A stretch of DNA of 43,187 nucleotides from Prevotella sp. P5-92 (GTDB lineage: Bacteria; Bacteroidota; Bacteroidia; Bacteroidales; Bacteroidaceae), in assembly GCF_002251245.1 (NCBI RefSeq), contig NZ_NPJG01000075.1, positions 1 through 43,187 of the forward strand, given 5' to 3'. A program made the translations under genes and the position numbers. This document shows, piece after piece, positions 25,708-33,885 of the stretch. Position 1 is the stretch's first letter; the number at the start of each line of letters is the position of its first letter. The notes beneath the pieces are model-generated. The model saw only the letters and a program-made list of their open reading frames with translations, searched no databases and had not been told where the DNA came from.

Positions 25708-26013
25708 TTATACTGTATAGTCGAGGCAAGTGCGCTGTACGGTATAAGGGCGGACTTTTGTATTGGCCACTGCCACATGTTCTGGATGCGTGGCATAAGC
25801 CTTCAGTGCCTCGGTACTTTCGAGTGTGCTGTCGAGCATCACGTCGCAGTTAGACGAGTCGAGTCGTCCGTCGATATTCACTTTGACATCTATCAGTCCC
25901 GGCACCTTTCCCACCAGTTGCTCAAGACCTTCCTTTATGCCTTTTTTCACTTCTGTTTTCTTCTCCTCAGAGAGTTCTGGATTCAGAGTCCAAAGAATAA
26001 TATGTTTTACCAC
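25708..26013 (-). CDS. Dabb (stress-responsive alpha/beta barrel) domain protein
   Basis: Translated from a GTG at 26013, this 101-residue protein begins MVKHIILWTL, the hallmark start of Dabb proteins. It continues with ELSEEKKTEVKKGIKEGLEQLVGKVPGLIDVKVNIDG and the conserved YATHPEHVAV. These are small dimeric alpha/beta-barrel proteins of mostly unknown function. A longer frame reading upstream to 26163 runs through a GC-rich tandem repeat with no family match, so the GTG start is preferred. It is convergent with the CDF gene (79 bp apart) and lies downstream of GH94. Confidence 0.88.
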   Translation of the reverse strand: MVKHIILWTLNPELSEEKKTEVKKGIKEGLEQLVGKVPGLIDVKVNIDGRLDSSNCDVMLDSTLESTEALKAYATHPEHVAVANTKVRPYTVQRTCLDYTV

Positions 26014-26056
26014 GAGAAAAAAATTAATATTGAAATAATAAAAAATTGAAAAATTC

Positions 26057-26145
26057 GCGCGAACGCGGCCGTGATGATTGCGCGAACGCGGCCGTGATGA
26101 TTGCGCGAACGCCGGCCGTGATGATTGCGCGAACGCGGCCGTGAT
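26057..26145. repeat. GC-rich 23-bp tandem repeat, about four copies
   Basis: Units of GCGCGAACGCGGCCGTGATG plus ATT lie at 26057-26079, 26080-26102, 26103-26126 (one inserted C) and 26127-26145 (partial). They are far more GC-rich than the flanks and sit between the stop of GH94 and the GTG of the Dabb gene. The repeats lack spacers, so this is not CRISPR. It could be a binding array, slippage product or structured RNA in the Dabb leader. Confidence 0.9.
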
Positions 26146-26156
26146 AAATCTATTGA

Positions 26157-28634
26157 TTAGCAAACCACCTCTACGGTGTGTTCTCCTGGAGCATAAGGGA
26201 TCACGTTTCCATCCACGGCAACTCCATCTACGGTCATCTGTCTGATGCCCGACTGGCGTCCGTCAGGATTCTTCACTGTGATGGTATAACGAGCGTCGCG
26301 GAAGCATCGTGTGACGGTGTATTCCTTTGCTGTGTCAGGCAGGCACGGACGAATGGCGAGTCCATCGTAGTCGGGTTGTATTCCGAGAATATATTGGCTG
26401 ACGGTGAGCCACATCCATGCAGCTGTTCCGGTGAGCCACGAGTTCTTTCCCTCTCCAGGCTTGTAGGCATCTTTTCCTGCCACCATTTGGCAGTTTACGT
26501 ATGGTTCCACCTTGTGAAGCGTCTGATATTTCTCTTCCACGTATGAAGGCAATATCTTCGTATAGTGTTCCCAAGCCTCGTTACCCCGTCCAGCCACGGT
26601 CATACCGATGATTACCCATGGATTGTTGTGGCAGAAGATGCCAGCGTTCTCTTTGTATCCTTCAGGATAAGACGATATCTCACCCATTTCGACATGATAG
26701 ACAGTGTATGCAGGATTGTTGAGCACGATGCCGTGTTCGCAGTCCATCATCTTCTCCACGGAGTCGATAGCCTTATCCACCATTCCCTCTTCGAGTCCGA
26801 TGCCGGCCATCGTACACCATCCTTGGCTCTCGATGAATATCTTTCCCTCTTCGTTCTCTTTCGAGCCTATTTTGTTGCCGTAGAAGTCGTATGCTCGCAG
26901 ATACCAGTTGCCGTCCCATCCGTGTTTCTTCACGGCTTCCACCATGGCGTTGACAGCTGTTTCCATGCGTTCAGCCTCATCGTTGAAGTTGTCGATGCCA
27001 TATTTTGCGGCGTCGTCGCCCTGCTTATCCAGCTGACGGCATAGTTTCACATATTCTTTTCCTGTCACCACGAAGAGTCCTGCAATCATGAGCGATTCTG
27101 CTTTCGATCCCTTGCTGTTGTTCTCCGTTGTCTGGAACGACTCGTTAGGATCCCACGAGAAGCAGTTGAGGTTGAGACAGTCGTTCCAGTCGGCACGTCC
27201 TATGAGTGGCAGTGCGTGTGGTCCGAGGTTGTTGGTGACGTGTTCCATCGATATCTTCAGGTGTTCGAAGAGCGTCTTCTCGCTTCCCGGCTGATTGTCG
27301 AACGGCACTGGTTCGGCGAGGATAGAGAAGTCTCCCGTTTCCTTGAGATAAGCCGCTGTTCCGAAGATGAGCCAGCAAGGGTCGTCGTTAAATCCACCTC
27401 CGATGTCGTTGTTTCCCCTTTTAGTGAGAGGCTGGTACTGGTGATAGCATCCGCCGTCTTGGAACTGTGTAGAGGCGATATCGATGATGCGCTGTCGTGC
27501 TCGGCTTGGTATGAGGTGAACGAATCCCACGAGGTCTTGGTTCGAGTCGCGGAATCCCATTCCTCTTCCCACTCCGCTTTCGAAGAAGGATGCTGAGCGC
27601 GAGAAGTTGAAAGTCACCATACACTGATATTGGTTCCATATGTTTACCATGCGGTCGAGCTTGTCGTTGTCGCTCTTCACCGCAAACCGGCTGAGCAGTT
27701 TGTCCCAATACTGTTTTAGTTCGTCGAAAGCCTTGTCCACCTTTTCCGTTCTGTCGAATCTCTGTATGAGGTTGTGAGCTTTCTTTTTGTTAATTACCTT
27801 CTTAGCCACAAACTTCTCTTCCTGTTCATTTTCCACATATCCCAATAGGAAGATGAAGTCGCGGCTTTGGCCTGGATTGAGTTCCACTTCTATATAATGT
27901 GAAGCTATCGGGCTCCATCCGTGTGCGAAGCTGTTGCGTGGTTTTCCCTCTACGACGGCGTCAGGAGCCGATTTCTCGCTGTAGAGTCCCACGAATGTCT
28001 CTCGGTCGGTGTCGTAGCCCTGTATATCGGCGTTCACGGTGTAGAACGCATAGTGGTTACGTCTTTCGCGATATTCCGTCTTGTGATAAATTGTCGAGCC
28101 TTCGATCTCCACTTCTCCTGTAGAGAAGTTACGTTGGAAGTTCTCCATGTCGGTGGCAGCGTTCCAGAGGCACCATTCTGTAAACGAGAATAGTTTGATG
28201 TTCTTCACCTCTCCGGTAGTGTTTCTCAGTGTGAGTTTCTGCACCTCGGCCAATGTCTTCAGCGGCACGAAGAAGAGTGCTGACGCCTCTATGCCGTTCT
28301 TTGTTCCTGTGATACGCGTGTATCCCATGCCGTGTCGGCACTCATAGGTGTCGAGTGGTGTTCGGCAAGGTTTCCATCCTGGGCTCCATATCGTGTCGCC
28401 GTCCTTGATATAGAAGTATCGCCCGTCGTTGTCCATCGGCACGTTGTTGTAACGATAGCGAGTGATGCGTCTGAACTTAGCGTCTTTGTAGAAGCTGTAC
28501 CCTCCTGCTGTGTTGGATATGAGGGAGAAGAAGTCCTCATTTCCAAGATAGTTGATCCAAGGCCATGGGGTCTTTGGGTCGGTGATGACATACTCACGGT
28601 TGTTGTCATCGAAATGTCCGTATCTTTTTTCCAT
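26157..28634 (-). CDS. GH94 glycoside phosphorylase (cellobiose phosphorylase-like)
   Basis: This 825-residue protein has the GH94 layout: an N-terminal beta-sandwich (starting [23 protein letters not shown]), a linker, and an (alpha/alpha)6 catalytic barrel. The general-acid Asp lies in GRADWND (residues 479-485), with [13 protein letters not shown] and WCTMAGIG as further landmarks. Such enzymes phosphorolyse cellobiose or related beta-linked disaccharides in the cytosol, giving hexose 1-phosphate and free hexose. It is divergent from a GH5 mannanase gene, so it may use disaccharides released from beta-glucan or glucomannan; the exact substrate is inferred. Its promoter is at 28680-28710. 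Confidence 0.93.
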   Translation of the reverse strand: MEKRYGHFDDNNREYVITDPKTPWPWINYLGNEDFFSLISNTAGGYSFYKDAKFRRITRYRYNNVPMDNDGRYFYIKDGDTIWSPGWKPCRTPLDTYECRHGMGYTRITGTKNGIEASALFFVPLKTLAEVQKLTLRNTTGEVKNIKLFSFTEWCLWNAATDMENFQRNFSTGEVEIEGSTIYHKTEYRERRNHYAFYTVNADIQGYDTDRETFVGLYSEKSAPDAVVEGKPRNSFAHGWSPIASHYIEVELNPGQSRDFIFLLGYVENEQEEKFVAKKVINKKKAHNLIQRFDRTEKVDKAFDELKQYWDKLLSRFAVKSDNDKLDRMVNIWNQYQCMVTFNFSRSASFFESGVGRGMGFRDSNQDLVGFVHLIPSRARQRIIDIASTQFQDGGCYHQYQPLTKRGNNDIGGGFNDDPCWLIFGTAAYLKETGDFSILAEPVPFDNQPGSEKTLFEHLKISMEHVTNNLGPHALPLIGRADWNDCLNLNCFSWDPNESFQTTENNSKGSKAESLMIAGLFVVTGKEYVKLCRQLDKQGDDAAKYGIDNFNDEAERMETAVNAMVEAVKKHGWDGNWYLRAYDFYGNKIGSKENEEGKIFIESQGWCTMAGIGLEEGMVDKAIDSVEKMMDCEHGIVLNNPAYTVYHVEMGEISSYPEGYKENAGIFCHNNPWVIIGMTVAGRGNEAWEHYTKILPSYVEEKYQTLHKVEPYVNCQMVAGKDAYKPGEGKNSWLTGTAAWMWLTVSQYILGIQPDYDGLAIRPCLPDTAKEYTVTRCFRDARYTITVKNPDGRQSGIRQMTVDGVAVDGNVIPYAPGEHTVEVVC

Positions 28635-28679
28635 TTTTATAAGTTAATGATTACTATTGTTTCATATCAATACTGTTGG

Positions 28680-28710
28680 CAAAATTAGTCTTTTTTCTTT
28701 ATATGGCAAA
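28680..28710 (-). promoter_or_regulatory. Promoter of the GH94 gene
   Basis: On the minus strand TTTG (28707-28710) is followed after exactly 19 bp by TAATTTTG (28680-28687), a near-perfect Bacteroidetes promoter. It is about 45 bp upstream of the GH94 start. Confidence 0.75.
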
Positions 28711-28814
28711 ACATTCTCGCTGATTTTTTTTATTTGCGTAGCAATAATGCTTTCAATATTCACATAAATCAAGGCAAGATGTTAAAATAGTATCAGTATT
28801 TGATATGTAATATT

Positions 28815-28845
28815 TTTGCTGTTTAAGAATTTATGGCTAATTTTG
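28815..28845 (+). promoter_or_regulatory. Promoter of the GH5 gene
   Basis: TTTG at 28815-28818 is followed after 19 bp by TAATTTTG at 28838-28845, matching the consensus and mirroring the divergent GH94 promoter. The ATG is at 28886. The roughly 100 bp between the two promoters is AT-rich and could hold a shared regulator site. Confidence 0.8.
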
Positions 28846-28885
28846 CACCCGACAATCAAAACATAACTAAAAAACAATAATTACG

Positions 28886-30199
28886 ATGAAAAAGATTTTT
28901 TCTCTTATGGCAATTATGTTTGCAGCTTTCGCCTTCGTTTCGTGCAAGGGCGGCAAGACAGATTCGGCAGAGAAGTTTGTGCGCGTTGCCGATGGTCATT
29001 TCGTGCGCAACGGCAAGCCATATTATTATGTAGGCACCAACTTCTGGTATGGTGCCATTCTCGGTTCTGAGGGTCGTGGCGGCGACCGCGATCGTCTTCT
29101 TTCTGAGCTCGACTTCATGAAAGGCATCGGCATCGACAATCTCCGCATCCTCGTGGGCAGCGACGGCAAAGAAGGTGTTCTGACCAAGGTAGAGCCCACG
29201 TTGCAGAGGTCTCCGGGCGAGTATAACGACACTATCCTTGCCGGTCTCGACTATCTGCTCATGGAGATGGGCAAGCGCGACATGGTTGCAGTGCTCTACC
29301 TCAACAACTCGTGGGAATGGAGTGGCGGCTATGGTTTCTATCTTGAGCATGCTGGCGAGGGCGTGGCTCCTCGTCCTAACGAGGACGGCTATCCTGCGTA
29401 TATGAATTTCGTTCGCAAATACGCCACTTCGGAGAAGGCTCACCAGCTGTTTTACGACTACGTGAAGTTTATCGTGTCGCGCACCAACCGTTATACAGGC
29501 GTGAAGTATGCCGACGACCCGACGATCATGTCGTGGCAGATTGGCAACGAGCCTCGCGCCTTTGGGAAGGAAGAGCTTGCGCCGTTTGCCAAGTGGCTGT
29601 CCGAGACGTCGTCGCTCATCCGTTCGCTCGACGCCAACCATCTCATCTCCATTGGCAGCGAGGGTGCTTGGGGTTGTGAGGGCGACTACACGACATACGA
29701 GACGATCTGTTCAGACAAGAACATCGACTATTGTAACATCCATATCTGGCCTTATAACTGGAGCTGGGCGCGCGCCGACAGCCTTGTCGAAGATTTGCCA
29801 GCAGCCTGCGACAGCACGCTTGAGTATATCAACCGTCATCTTGAGATATGCGACCGTCTTGGCAAACCGCTTGTGATGGAGGAGTTTGGCTATCCTCGCG
29901 ATGGCTTCAAGTTCGACAAGGCGGTGAGCACCAAGGGTCGCGACGGCTATTATAAGTATGTCTTCTCGCTTGTGGCGGACAATGCCGAACAGGGAGGCAA
30001 GTTTGCGGGTTGCAACTTCTGGGCGTGGGGCGGCTTTGCCAATCCTCAGCACGAGCAGTGGCTGCCGGGCGACGACTATACTGGCGATCCTGCCCAGGAA
30101 GCGCAAGGTCTCAACTCTGTGTTCAGTTCAGACACGACGACATTAGACATTGTGAAAGTTCAGGTTGAGAGAATGAAAAAGTTGGAGGAGAAAAAATAA
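28886..30199 (+). CDS. GH5 (subfamily 7-like) beta-mannanase lipoprotein
   Basis: The 437-residue protein has an N-terminal lipoprotein signal (MKKIFSLMAIMFAAFAFVSC, lipidated Cys20), then a TIM-barrel glycoside hydrolase. The acid/base Glu222 is in QIGNEPRA and the nucleophile Glu333 in MEEFGYPRDG. TNFWYGA (51-57), WEWSGGYGFY and HIWPYNWSWA are typical of endo-1,4-beta-mannosidases of GH5_7. It probably acts at the outer membrane, cutting beta-mannan or glucomannan into oligomers. No SusC/SusD or GH130 gene is within view. It is divergent from the GH94 gene and is followed by a strong terminator. Confidence 0.92.
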   Translation: MKKIFSLMAIMFAAFAFVSCKGGKTDSAEKFVRVADGHFVRNGKPYYYVGTNFWYGAILGSEGRGGDRDRLLSELDFMKGIGIDNLRILVGSDGKEGVLTKVEPTLQRSPGEYNDTILAGLDYLLMEMGKRDMVAVLYLNNSWEWSGGYGFYLEHAGEGVAPRPNEDGYPAYMNFVRKYATSEKAHQLFYDYVKFIVSRTNRYTGVKYADDPTIMSWQIGNEPRAFGKEELAPFAKWLSETSSLIRSLDANHLISIGSEGAWGCEGDYTTYETICSDKNIDYCNIHIWPYNWSWARADSLVEDLPAACDSTLEYINRHLEICDRLGKPLVMEEFGYPRDGFKFDKAVSTKGRDGYYKYVFSLVADNAEQGGKFAGCNFWAWGGFANPQHEQWLPGDDYTGDPAQEAQGLNSVFSSDTTTLDIVKVQVERMKKLEEKK

Positions 30200-30207
30200 T
30201 TCACTTA

Positions 30208-30254
30208 GGAATTAAGGAGTTAATCAGTTGTTATCTCCTTAATTCCTTTATTTT
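30208..30254. terminator. Bidirectional terminator between GH5 and the O-methyltransferase
   Basis: The perfect 12-bp arms GGAATTAAGGAG (30208-30219) and CTCCTTAATTCC (30235-30246) are followed by TTTATTTT. It lies between convergent genes and probably terminates both, overlapping the end of the minus-strand gene. Confidence 0.85.
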
Positions 30255-30880
30255 ATCCTTATCAGCGTTAGTCCGTCCCTTAGCGGAAGGATGACTTTTT
30301 CCGCTCGCTTATCGTTGGCAATATAGTCGTTGAAGCGTCGTATGCCGATGGTCTGTTGGTCTTTGTCGTAGGCAGGATCGGTGACATGTCCGTCCCACAG
30401 CGTGTTGTCTGCGAGAATGAATCCTCCTTTTCTCACCACCTTCATCGCCATCTCGTAGGTCTCGATATAAGTGCGTTTGTCGCCGTCGATAAAGGCCATG
30501 TCGAACACGACGCCGAGCTTAGGGGCTTCCTGTATGGCGTCGCCGATGATAAACTCAATCTTGTCTGCCAGGTGCGAGCCTTCGATCCACGGCCGTGTGA
30601 AGTCTTCCTGCTCGTCGTTTATCTCGAAGGTATAGACCTTTCCTCCCTCGTCGAGTCCTTCGGCAAGGCAGATGGCGCTATATCCGCTGAAGGTGCCCAC
30701 TTCGAGAATGTTTTTCGGTCTTATCATCCTCACTATCATCTTCAGCAGCCGTCCCTGCAGGTGTCCGCTTGCCATGCGTCCGTGCAGCAGATAGATGTTT
30801 GTGGCGCGGTAGAGGCGATACAGATAGTCTCCTTCCGGGTCGCTATGTTCCCTGACGTATTTCTCCAGTTCTTCGTTCAT
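30248..30880 (-). CDS. Class I SAM-dependent O-methyltransferase
   Basis: This 210-residue protein is of the COMT/CCoAOMT-like type. Motif I is ILEVGTFSGYSAICLAEGL, followed by VYTFEINDEQ, the metal-binding FIDGDKRTYIETYE, and DNTLWDG. Such enzymes methylate hydroxyls of small catechol-like substrates or similar, in the cytosol with Mg2+. The substrate here is unknown. It is followed on the minus strand by a bidirectional terminator. About 63 bp separate it from aroQ, a gap containing 16-bp repeats. Confidence 0.9.
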   Translation of the reverse strand: MNEELEKYVREHSDPEGDYLYRLYRATNIYLLHGRMASGHLQGRLLKMIVRMIRPKNILEVGTFSGYSAICLAEGLDEGGKVYTFEINDEQEDFTRPWIEGSHLADKIEFIIGDAIQEAPKLGVVFDMAFIDGDKRTYIETYEMAMKVVRKGGFILADNTLWDGHVTDPAYDKDQQTIGIRRFNDYIANDKRAEKVILPLRDGLTLIRIK

Positions 30881-30898
30881 ATTTTTTTAAGTTGACAA

Positions 30899-30936
30899 GT
30901 TGACGGGTAAACGAGTTGACGAGTAAACGAGTTGAC
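30899..30936. repeat. Short 16-bp tandem repeat between O-methyltransferase and aroQ
   Basis: GTTGACGGGTAAACGA (30899-30914) and GTTGACGAGTAAACGA (30915-30930) are followed by GTTGAC. It resembles a slippage product; no function is suggested. Confidence 0.7.
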
Positions 30937-30943
30937 TGAAATA

Positions 30944-31357
30944 TTATATAAAACTCTCTATTGCCAATCTGTATGAATCCATGCCGAAGCCGCATATCAC
31001 GCCGCGGCATGCTGAGGAGATGTAAGAGTGATGTCTAAACTCCTCGCGTTTGTGTACGTTTGAAATGTGTACCTCTATCACTGGGGTTTTCAGCGAGCGT
31101 ATGCAGTCGTGTAGGGCGATGCTGGTATGCGTGTATGCGCCGGCGTTGAGCACGATGCCGTCGTAGGTGAATCCCACCTGCTGCAGCTTCGTTATCAGTT
31201 CCCCTTCGATGTTGCTCTGATAGTAGTCGATGTCGATGTCGGGATAGCGCTTTCTCAGAGTGTCGAGATAGGCTTCCATCGTGTCCGAACCGTATATTCC
31301 CGGTTCGCGTGTGCCCAAGAGATTAAGATTTGGGCCATTAATTATCTGTATTTTCAT
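30944..31357 (-). CDS. aroQ: Type II 3-dehydroquinate dehydratase
   Basis: This 137-residue enzyme dehydrates 3-dehydroquinate to 3-dehydroshikimate in the shikimate pathway. The family signature INGPNLNLLGTREPGIYG carries Arg17 and Tyr22, and NAGAYTHTSIALHD, EVHISNVHKREEFRHHSYIS and GVICGFG complete the active site. It is usually a dodecamer in the cytosol. It is divergent from the xerD-like gene with closely packed -7 boxes of the two promoters. Confidence 0.97.
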   Translation of the reverse strand: MKIQIINGPNLNLLGTREPGIYGSDTMEAYLDTLRKRYPDIDIDYYQSNIEGELITKLQQVGFTYDGIVLNAGAYTHTSIALHDCIRSLKTPVIEVHISNVHKREEFRHHSYISSACRGVICGFGMDSYRLAIESFI

Positions 31358-31376
31358 TATTTCAAAAAAAAATTGT

Positions 31377-31397
31377 TATATTTGCAGCGCAAAAGTA
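31377..31397. promoter_or_regulatory. Facing -7 boxes of aroQ (-) and xerD-like (+)
   Basis: TATATTTG at 31377-31384 (plus) and TACTTTTG on the minus strand at 31390-31397 both match TAnnTTTG and lie only five bp apart, so the two promoters overlap. The ATGs are at 31413 (plus) and 31357 (minus). Confidence 0.6.
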
Positions 31398-31412
31398 CAA
31401 AATAATACAGAA

Positions 31413-32321
31413 ATGAGCAAGAAAACGACGGCAAATATATTGCAAAAGTTCAAAAGATACCTGAAATTGGAGTGCAACTTCTCCAAAAACACCATCGACG
31501 CCTATTTTTACGACGTCGGCAAGCTCGTTGCCTACTGCGACGACAAGGGTTTGGACTTGGTCTCGCTCGAGCTGTCAGACTTAGAGGATTTTGCTGCCAC
31601 GCTCCACGACATAGGCATTGGCGCCGTGTCGCAGTGCAGGGTGCTGTGTGGTGTGCGGTCGTTGTTCAGGTTTATGGCTCTCGACGGCTTTCGCGAGGAC
31701 GACCCGTCTGAACTGCTCGAGTCGCCACAGATGGGCGAGCATCTTCCCGAGGTGTTATCTACCGAGGAGGTTGACATCCTTGAGTCGTCTATCGACCTTT
31801 CCAAGTGGGAAGGGCAGCGCAACAAGGCCATCATCGAGGTGCTGTTTTGCTGTGGTCTGCGTGTCAGCGAGTTGGTGTCGCTGAAGCTGTCAGACCTGTT
31901 TCTCGACGAGCAGTATATCAGGGTCACGGGCAAGGGTTCGAAGGAGCGTCTCGTGCCCATTTCCGAGAGTGCCATCAAAGAGTTGAACTATTGGTTTCTC
32001 GACCGTCGTGAGATGCGTATCAAGTCTGGCAACGAGGATTATGTCTTTCTCAATCGCTGGGGCAGCAAGCTCACTCGCACCATGATCCTCATCATGATAA
32101 AGCGTCAGGCCGTGTCGGCAGGTATCACGAAGACCATCAGTCCCCACACGCTTCGCCACAGCTTCGCCACGGCTCTGCTGAAGGGCGGTGCTGATCTTCG
32201 TGTCATCCAGTCGCTGTTAGGCCACGAGCATATCTCCACCACCGAGATTTACACTCATCTCGACGATCGTATGATACGTGAGGAGGTGCTTAATTGCCAT
32301 CCGAGAAATATTAGACATTAA
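31413..32321 (+). CDS. xerD: Tyrosine recombinase, XerD-like
   Basis: From the ATG at 31413 the protein has 302 residues, the normal Xer length, with an N-terminal SAM-like domain and a catalytic domain. The active-site set is complete: Arg150 ([16 protein letters not shown]), Lys174 ([11 protein letters not shown]), His245 and Arg248 (HTLRHSFA), His271 ([10 protein letters not shown]) and the nucleophile Tyr280. It probably resolves chromosome dimers at dif with XerC; XerD rather than XerC is likely but not certain. An upstream in-frame ATG at 31281 lies inside aroQ and adds unrelated residues, so the later start is preferred. It ends 11 bp into the convergent cysS gene. Confidence 0.93.
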   Translation: MSKKTTANILQKFKRYLKLECNFSKNTIDAYFYDVGKLVAYCDDKGLDLVSLELSDLEDFAATLHDIGIGAVSQCRVLCGVRSLFRFMALDGFREDDPSELLESPQMGEHLPEVLSTEEVDILESSIDLSKWEGQRNKAIIEVLFCCGLRVSELVSLKLSDLFLDEQYIRVTGKGSKERLVPISESAIKELNYWFLDRREMRIKSGNEDYVFLNRWGSKLTRTMILIMIKRQAVSAGITKTISPHTLRHSFATALLKGGADLRVIQSLLGHEHISTTEIYTHLDDRMIREEVLNCHPRNIRH

Positions 32322-33801
32322 GTTTCCAGACGCATCCGTCCTTGGTGTCTTTCACCTCGAATCCGGCGTCTTTCAGTGCGTCGCGTATTTGGTCGCAAGT
32401 GACCCAGTCTTTGTTGGCTCTTGCTTTTGCTCTGAGGCTGAGCACCATATCCACTACTTTTCCGTAAGCCTCCTCGCGGTCTTCGTTGTTGTCGGCTTTC
32501 TCGTCTCTGAGTCCGAGGATGTCGAATGCGAAGAGACGCATCACTTGCTTCAGTTCGTCGAGACAGTCTTGGCAGATGGTGGCCTTGTGGTCGAGCAGTT
32601 TGTTCACCGTAGAGCAAGCCTCGAAGAGATGGCTGATGACGAGCGGTGTGGCGAGGTCGTCGTTCATGGCGTCGTAGCACTTCTGCCTTAGTTCCTTCAC
32701 CACCTTCATTGTCTCGTCGTCGCATTTGTCTGTCGGCGTGATTCGGTCGAGGTCGTTGAGTCCGTTCATGAGTCTCTCCAGTCCCTTCTCGCTTGCCACG
32801 AGTGCGTCGTTAGAGAAATCTACAGTGCCTCGGTAGTGTGCCGAGAGGATGAAGAAGCGTATTGCCATTGGGCTGAATGCCTGCTTGAGCAGTTCGTGGT
32901 TGCCTGTGAAGAACTGTTCGAGTGTGATGAAGTTTCCGAGCGACTTACCCATCTTCTGTCCGTTGATGGTGATCATGTTGTTGTGCATCCAGTATTTCAC
33001 CATCGGCTCTCCCTGGCTTGCCACGGCCTGTGCTATCTCGCACTCATGGTGAGGGAAGATGAGGTCCATGCCTCCGCCGTGGATGTCAAACTGCTTGCCG
33101 AGGTATTTTCTTCCCATGGCTGTACATTCGCAGTGCCATCCGGGGAATCCGTCGCTCCATGGGCTTGGCCATCTCATGATGTGTTCTGGCTGAGCTTTTT
33201 TCCAGAGGGCGAAATCTACCTGGTTGTGTTTCTCGCCCACTCCGTCGAGTTCGCGGCTGTTGTTTATCACGTCGTCGAGGTTTCTGTGCGAGAGGATGCC
33301 ATACTTATGGTCTTTGTTATATTTCTCTATGTCGAAATACACGCTTCCGTTGCTTTCGTAGGCATATCCGTTGTCGATGATTTCCTTCACGAGCTGTTCC
33401 TGCTCAATGATGTGTCCTGTGGCATGGGGTTCAATGCTTGGCGGCAGCACGTTGAGAGCCTTCATGGCGTCGTGATAGCGGTTGGTGTAGTATTGTGCTA
33501 TCTCCATGGGCTCGAGCTGTTCGAGTCGTGCCTTCTTCTCTATCTTGTCGTCTCCCTCGTCGGCATCGTGCTCGAGGTGTCCCACGTCTGTAATGTTACG
33601 CACGTAGCGCACTTTGTATCCGAGATGCTTGAGATAACGGAAGAGGATGTCGAAGGTGATGGCAGGGCGCGCGTGTCCGAGATGCGGGTCGCCATATACT
33701 GTAGGTCCGCAAACATACATTCCCACGTTTGGGGCGTGTATAGGCTCGAAGAGCACTTTGCTTCGAGTCAGTGTATTGTAAATCAGAAGATTTTGTTCCA
33801 T
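32311..33801 (-). CDS. cysS: Cysteinyl-tRNA synthetase
   Basis: This class Ia aminoacyl-tRNA synthetase charges tRNA-Cys. From the start at 33801 it has 496 residues, with zinc ligand Cys31 in [13 protein letters not shown]-type HLGH (40-43), WHCECTAMG and HHECEIAQ for zinc binding, and a KMSKS-type loop reading KMGKS in [13 protein letters not shown] second ATG four codons upstream (33813) is also possible. A well-formed promoter lies at 33833-33863. The 3' end overlaps the convergent xerD-like gene by 11 bp. The helical tail has the DALR-like domain typical of the family. Confidence 0.96.
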   Translation of the reverse strand: MEQNLLIYNTLTRSKVLFEPIHAPNVGMYVCGPTVYGDPHLGHARPAITFDILFRYLKHLGYKVRYVRNITDVGHLEHDADEGDDKIEKKARLEQLEPMEIAQYYTNRYHDAMKALNVLPPSIEPHATGHIIEQEQLVKEIIDNGYAYESNGSVYFDIEKYNKDHKYGILSHRNLDDVINNSRELDGVGEKHNQVDFALWKKAQPEHIMRWPSPWSDGFPGWHCECTAMGRKYLGKQFDIHGGGMDLIFPHHECEIAQAVASQGEPMVKYWMHNNMITINGQKMGKSLGNFITLEQFFTGNHELLKQAFSPMAIRFFILSAHYRGTVDFSNDALVASEKGLERLMNGLNDLDRITPTDKCDDETMKVVKELRQKCYDAMNDDLATPLVISHLFEACSTVNKLLDHKATICQDCLDELKQVMRLFAFDILGLRDEKADNNEDREEAYGKVVDMVLSLRAKARANKDWVTCDQIRDALKDAGFEVKDTKDGCVWKLNV

Positions 33802-33832
33802 GCTATTTTTCATTTATTCTTGTTTCCGACTG

Positions 33833-33863
33833 CAAAGTTAAGCTAATTTGCCGACACTACAAA
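33833..33863 (-). promoter_or_regulatory. Promoter of cysS
   Basis: On the minus strand TTTG (33860-33863) is followed after 19 bp by TAACTTTG (33833-33840), an excellent match to the Bacteroidetes consensus, about 31 bp upstream of the preferred cysS start. Confidence 0.75.
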
Positions 33864-33885
33864 ATAAATCAGAGAGTTTTTTCAA

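Noticed and set aside
26057..26145. CRISPR array
   Set aside because: The repeats are adjacent with no spacers, and no cas genes are present.
26014..26163. N-terminal extension of the Dabb gene through the GC-rich repeat
   Set aside because: The added residues are a translation of the tandem repeat; Dabb proteins start at MVKHI, matched here by a GTG codon.
28856..29641. Long open frame on the minus strand (261 codons)
   Set aside because: It is antisense to the GH5 mannanase, which has complete catalytic motifs and a well-formed promoter; the antisense product has no recognisable family.
31281..31412. Upstream ATG for the xerD-like gene
   Set aside because: It would start inside aroQ and upstream of the -7 box at 31377-31384; the normal Xer length is reached from 31413.
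32836..33846. Long open frame on the plus strand (336 codons)
   Set aside because: It is a shadow of cysS on the opposite strand; codon pattern and motifs belong to cysS.
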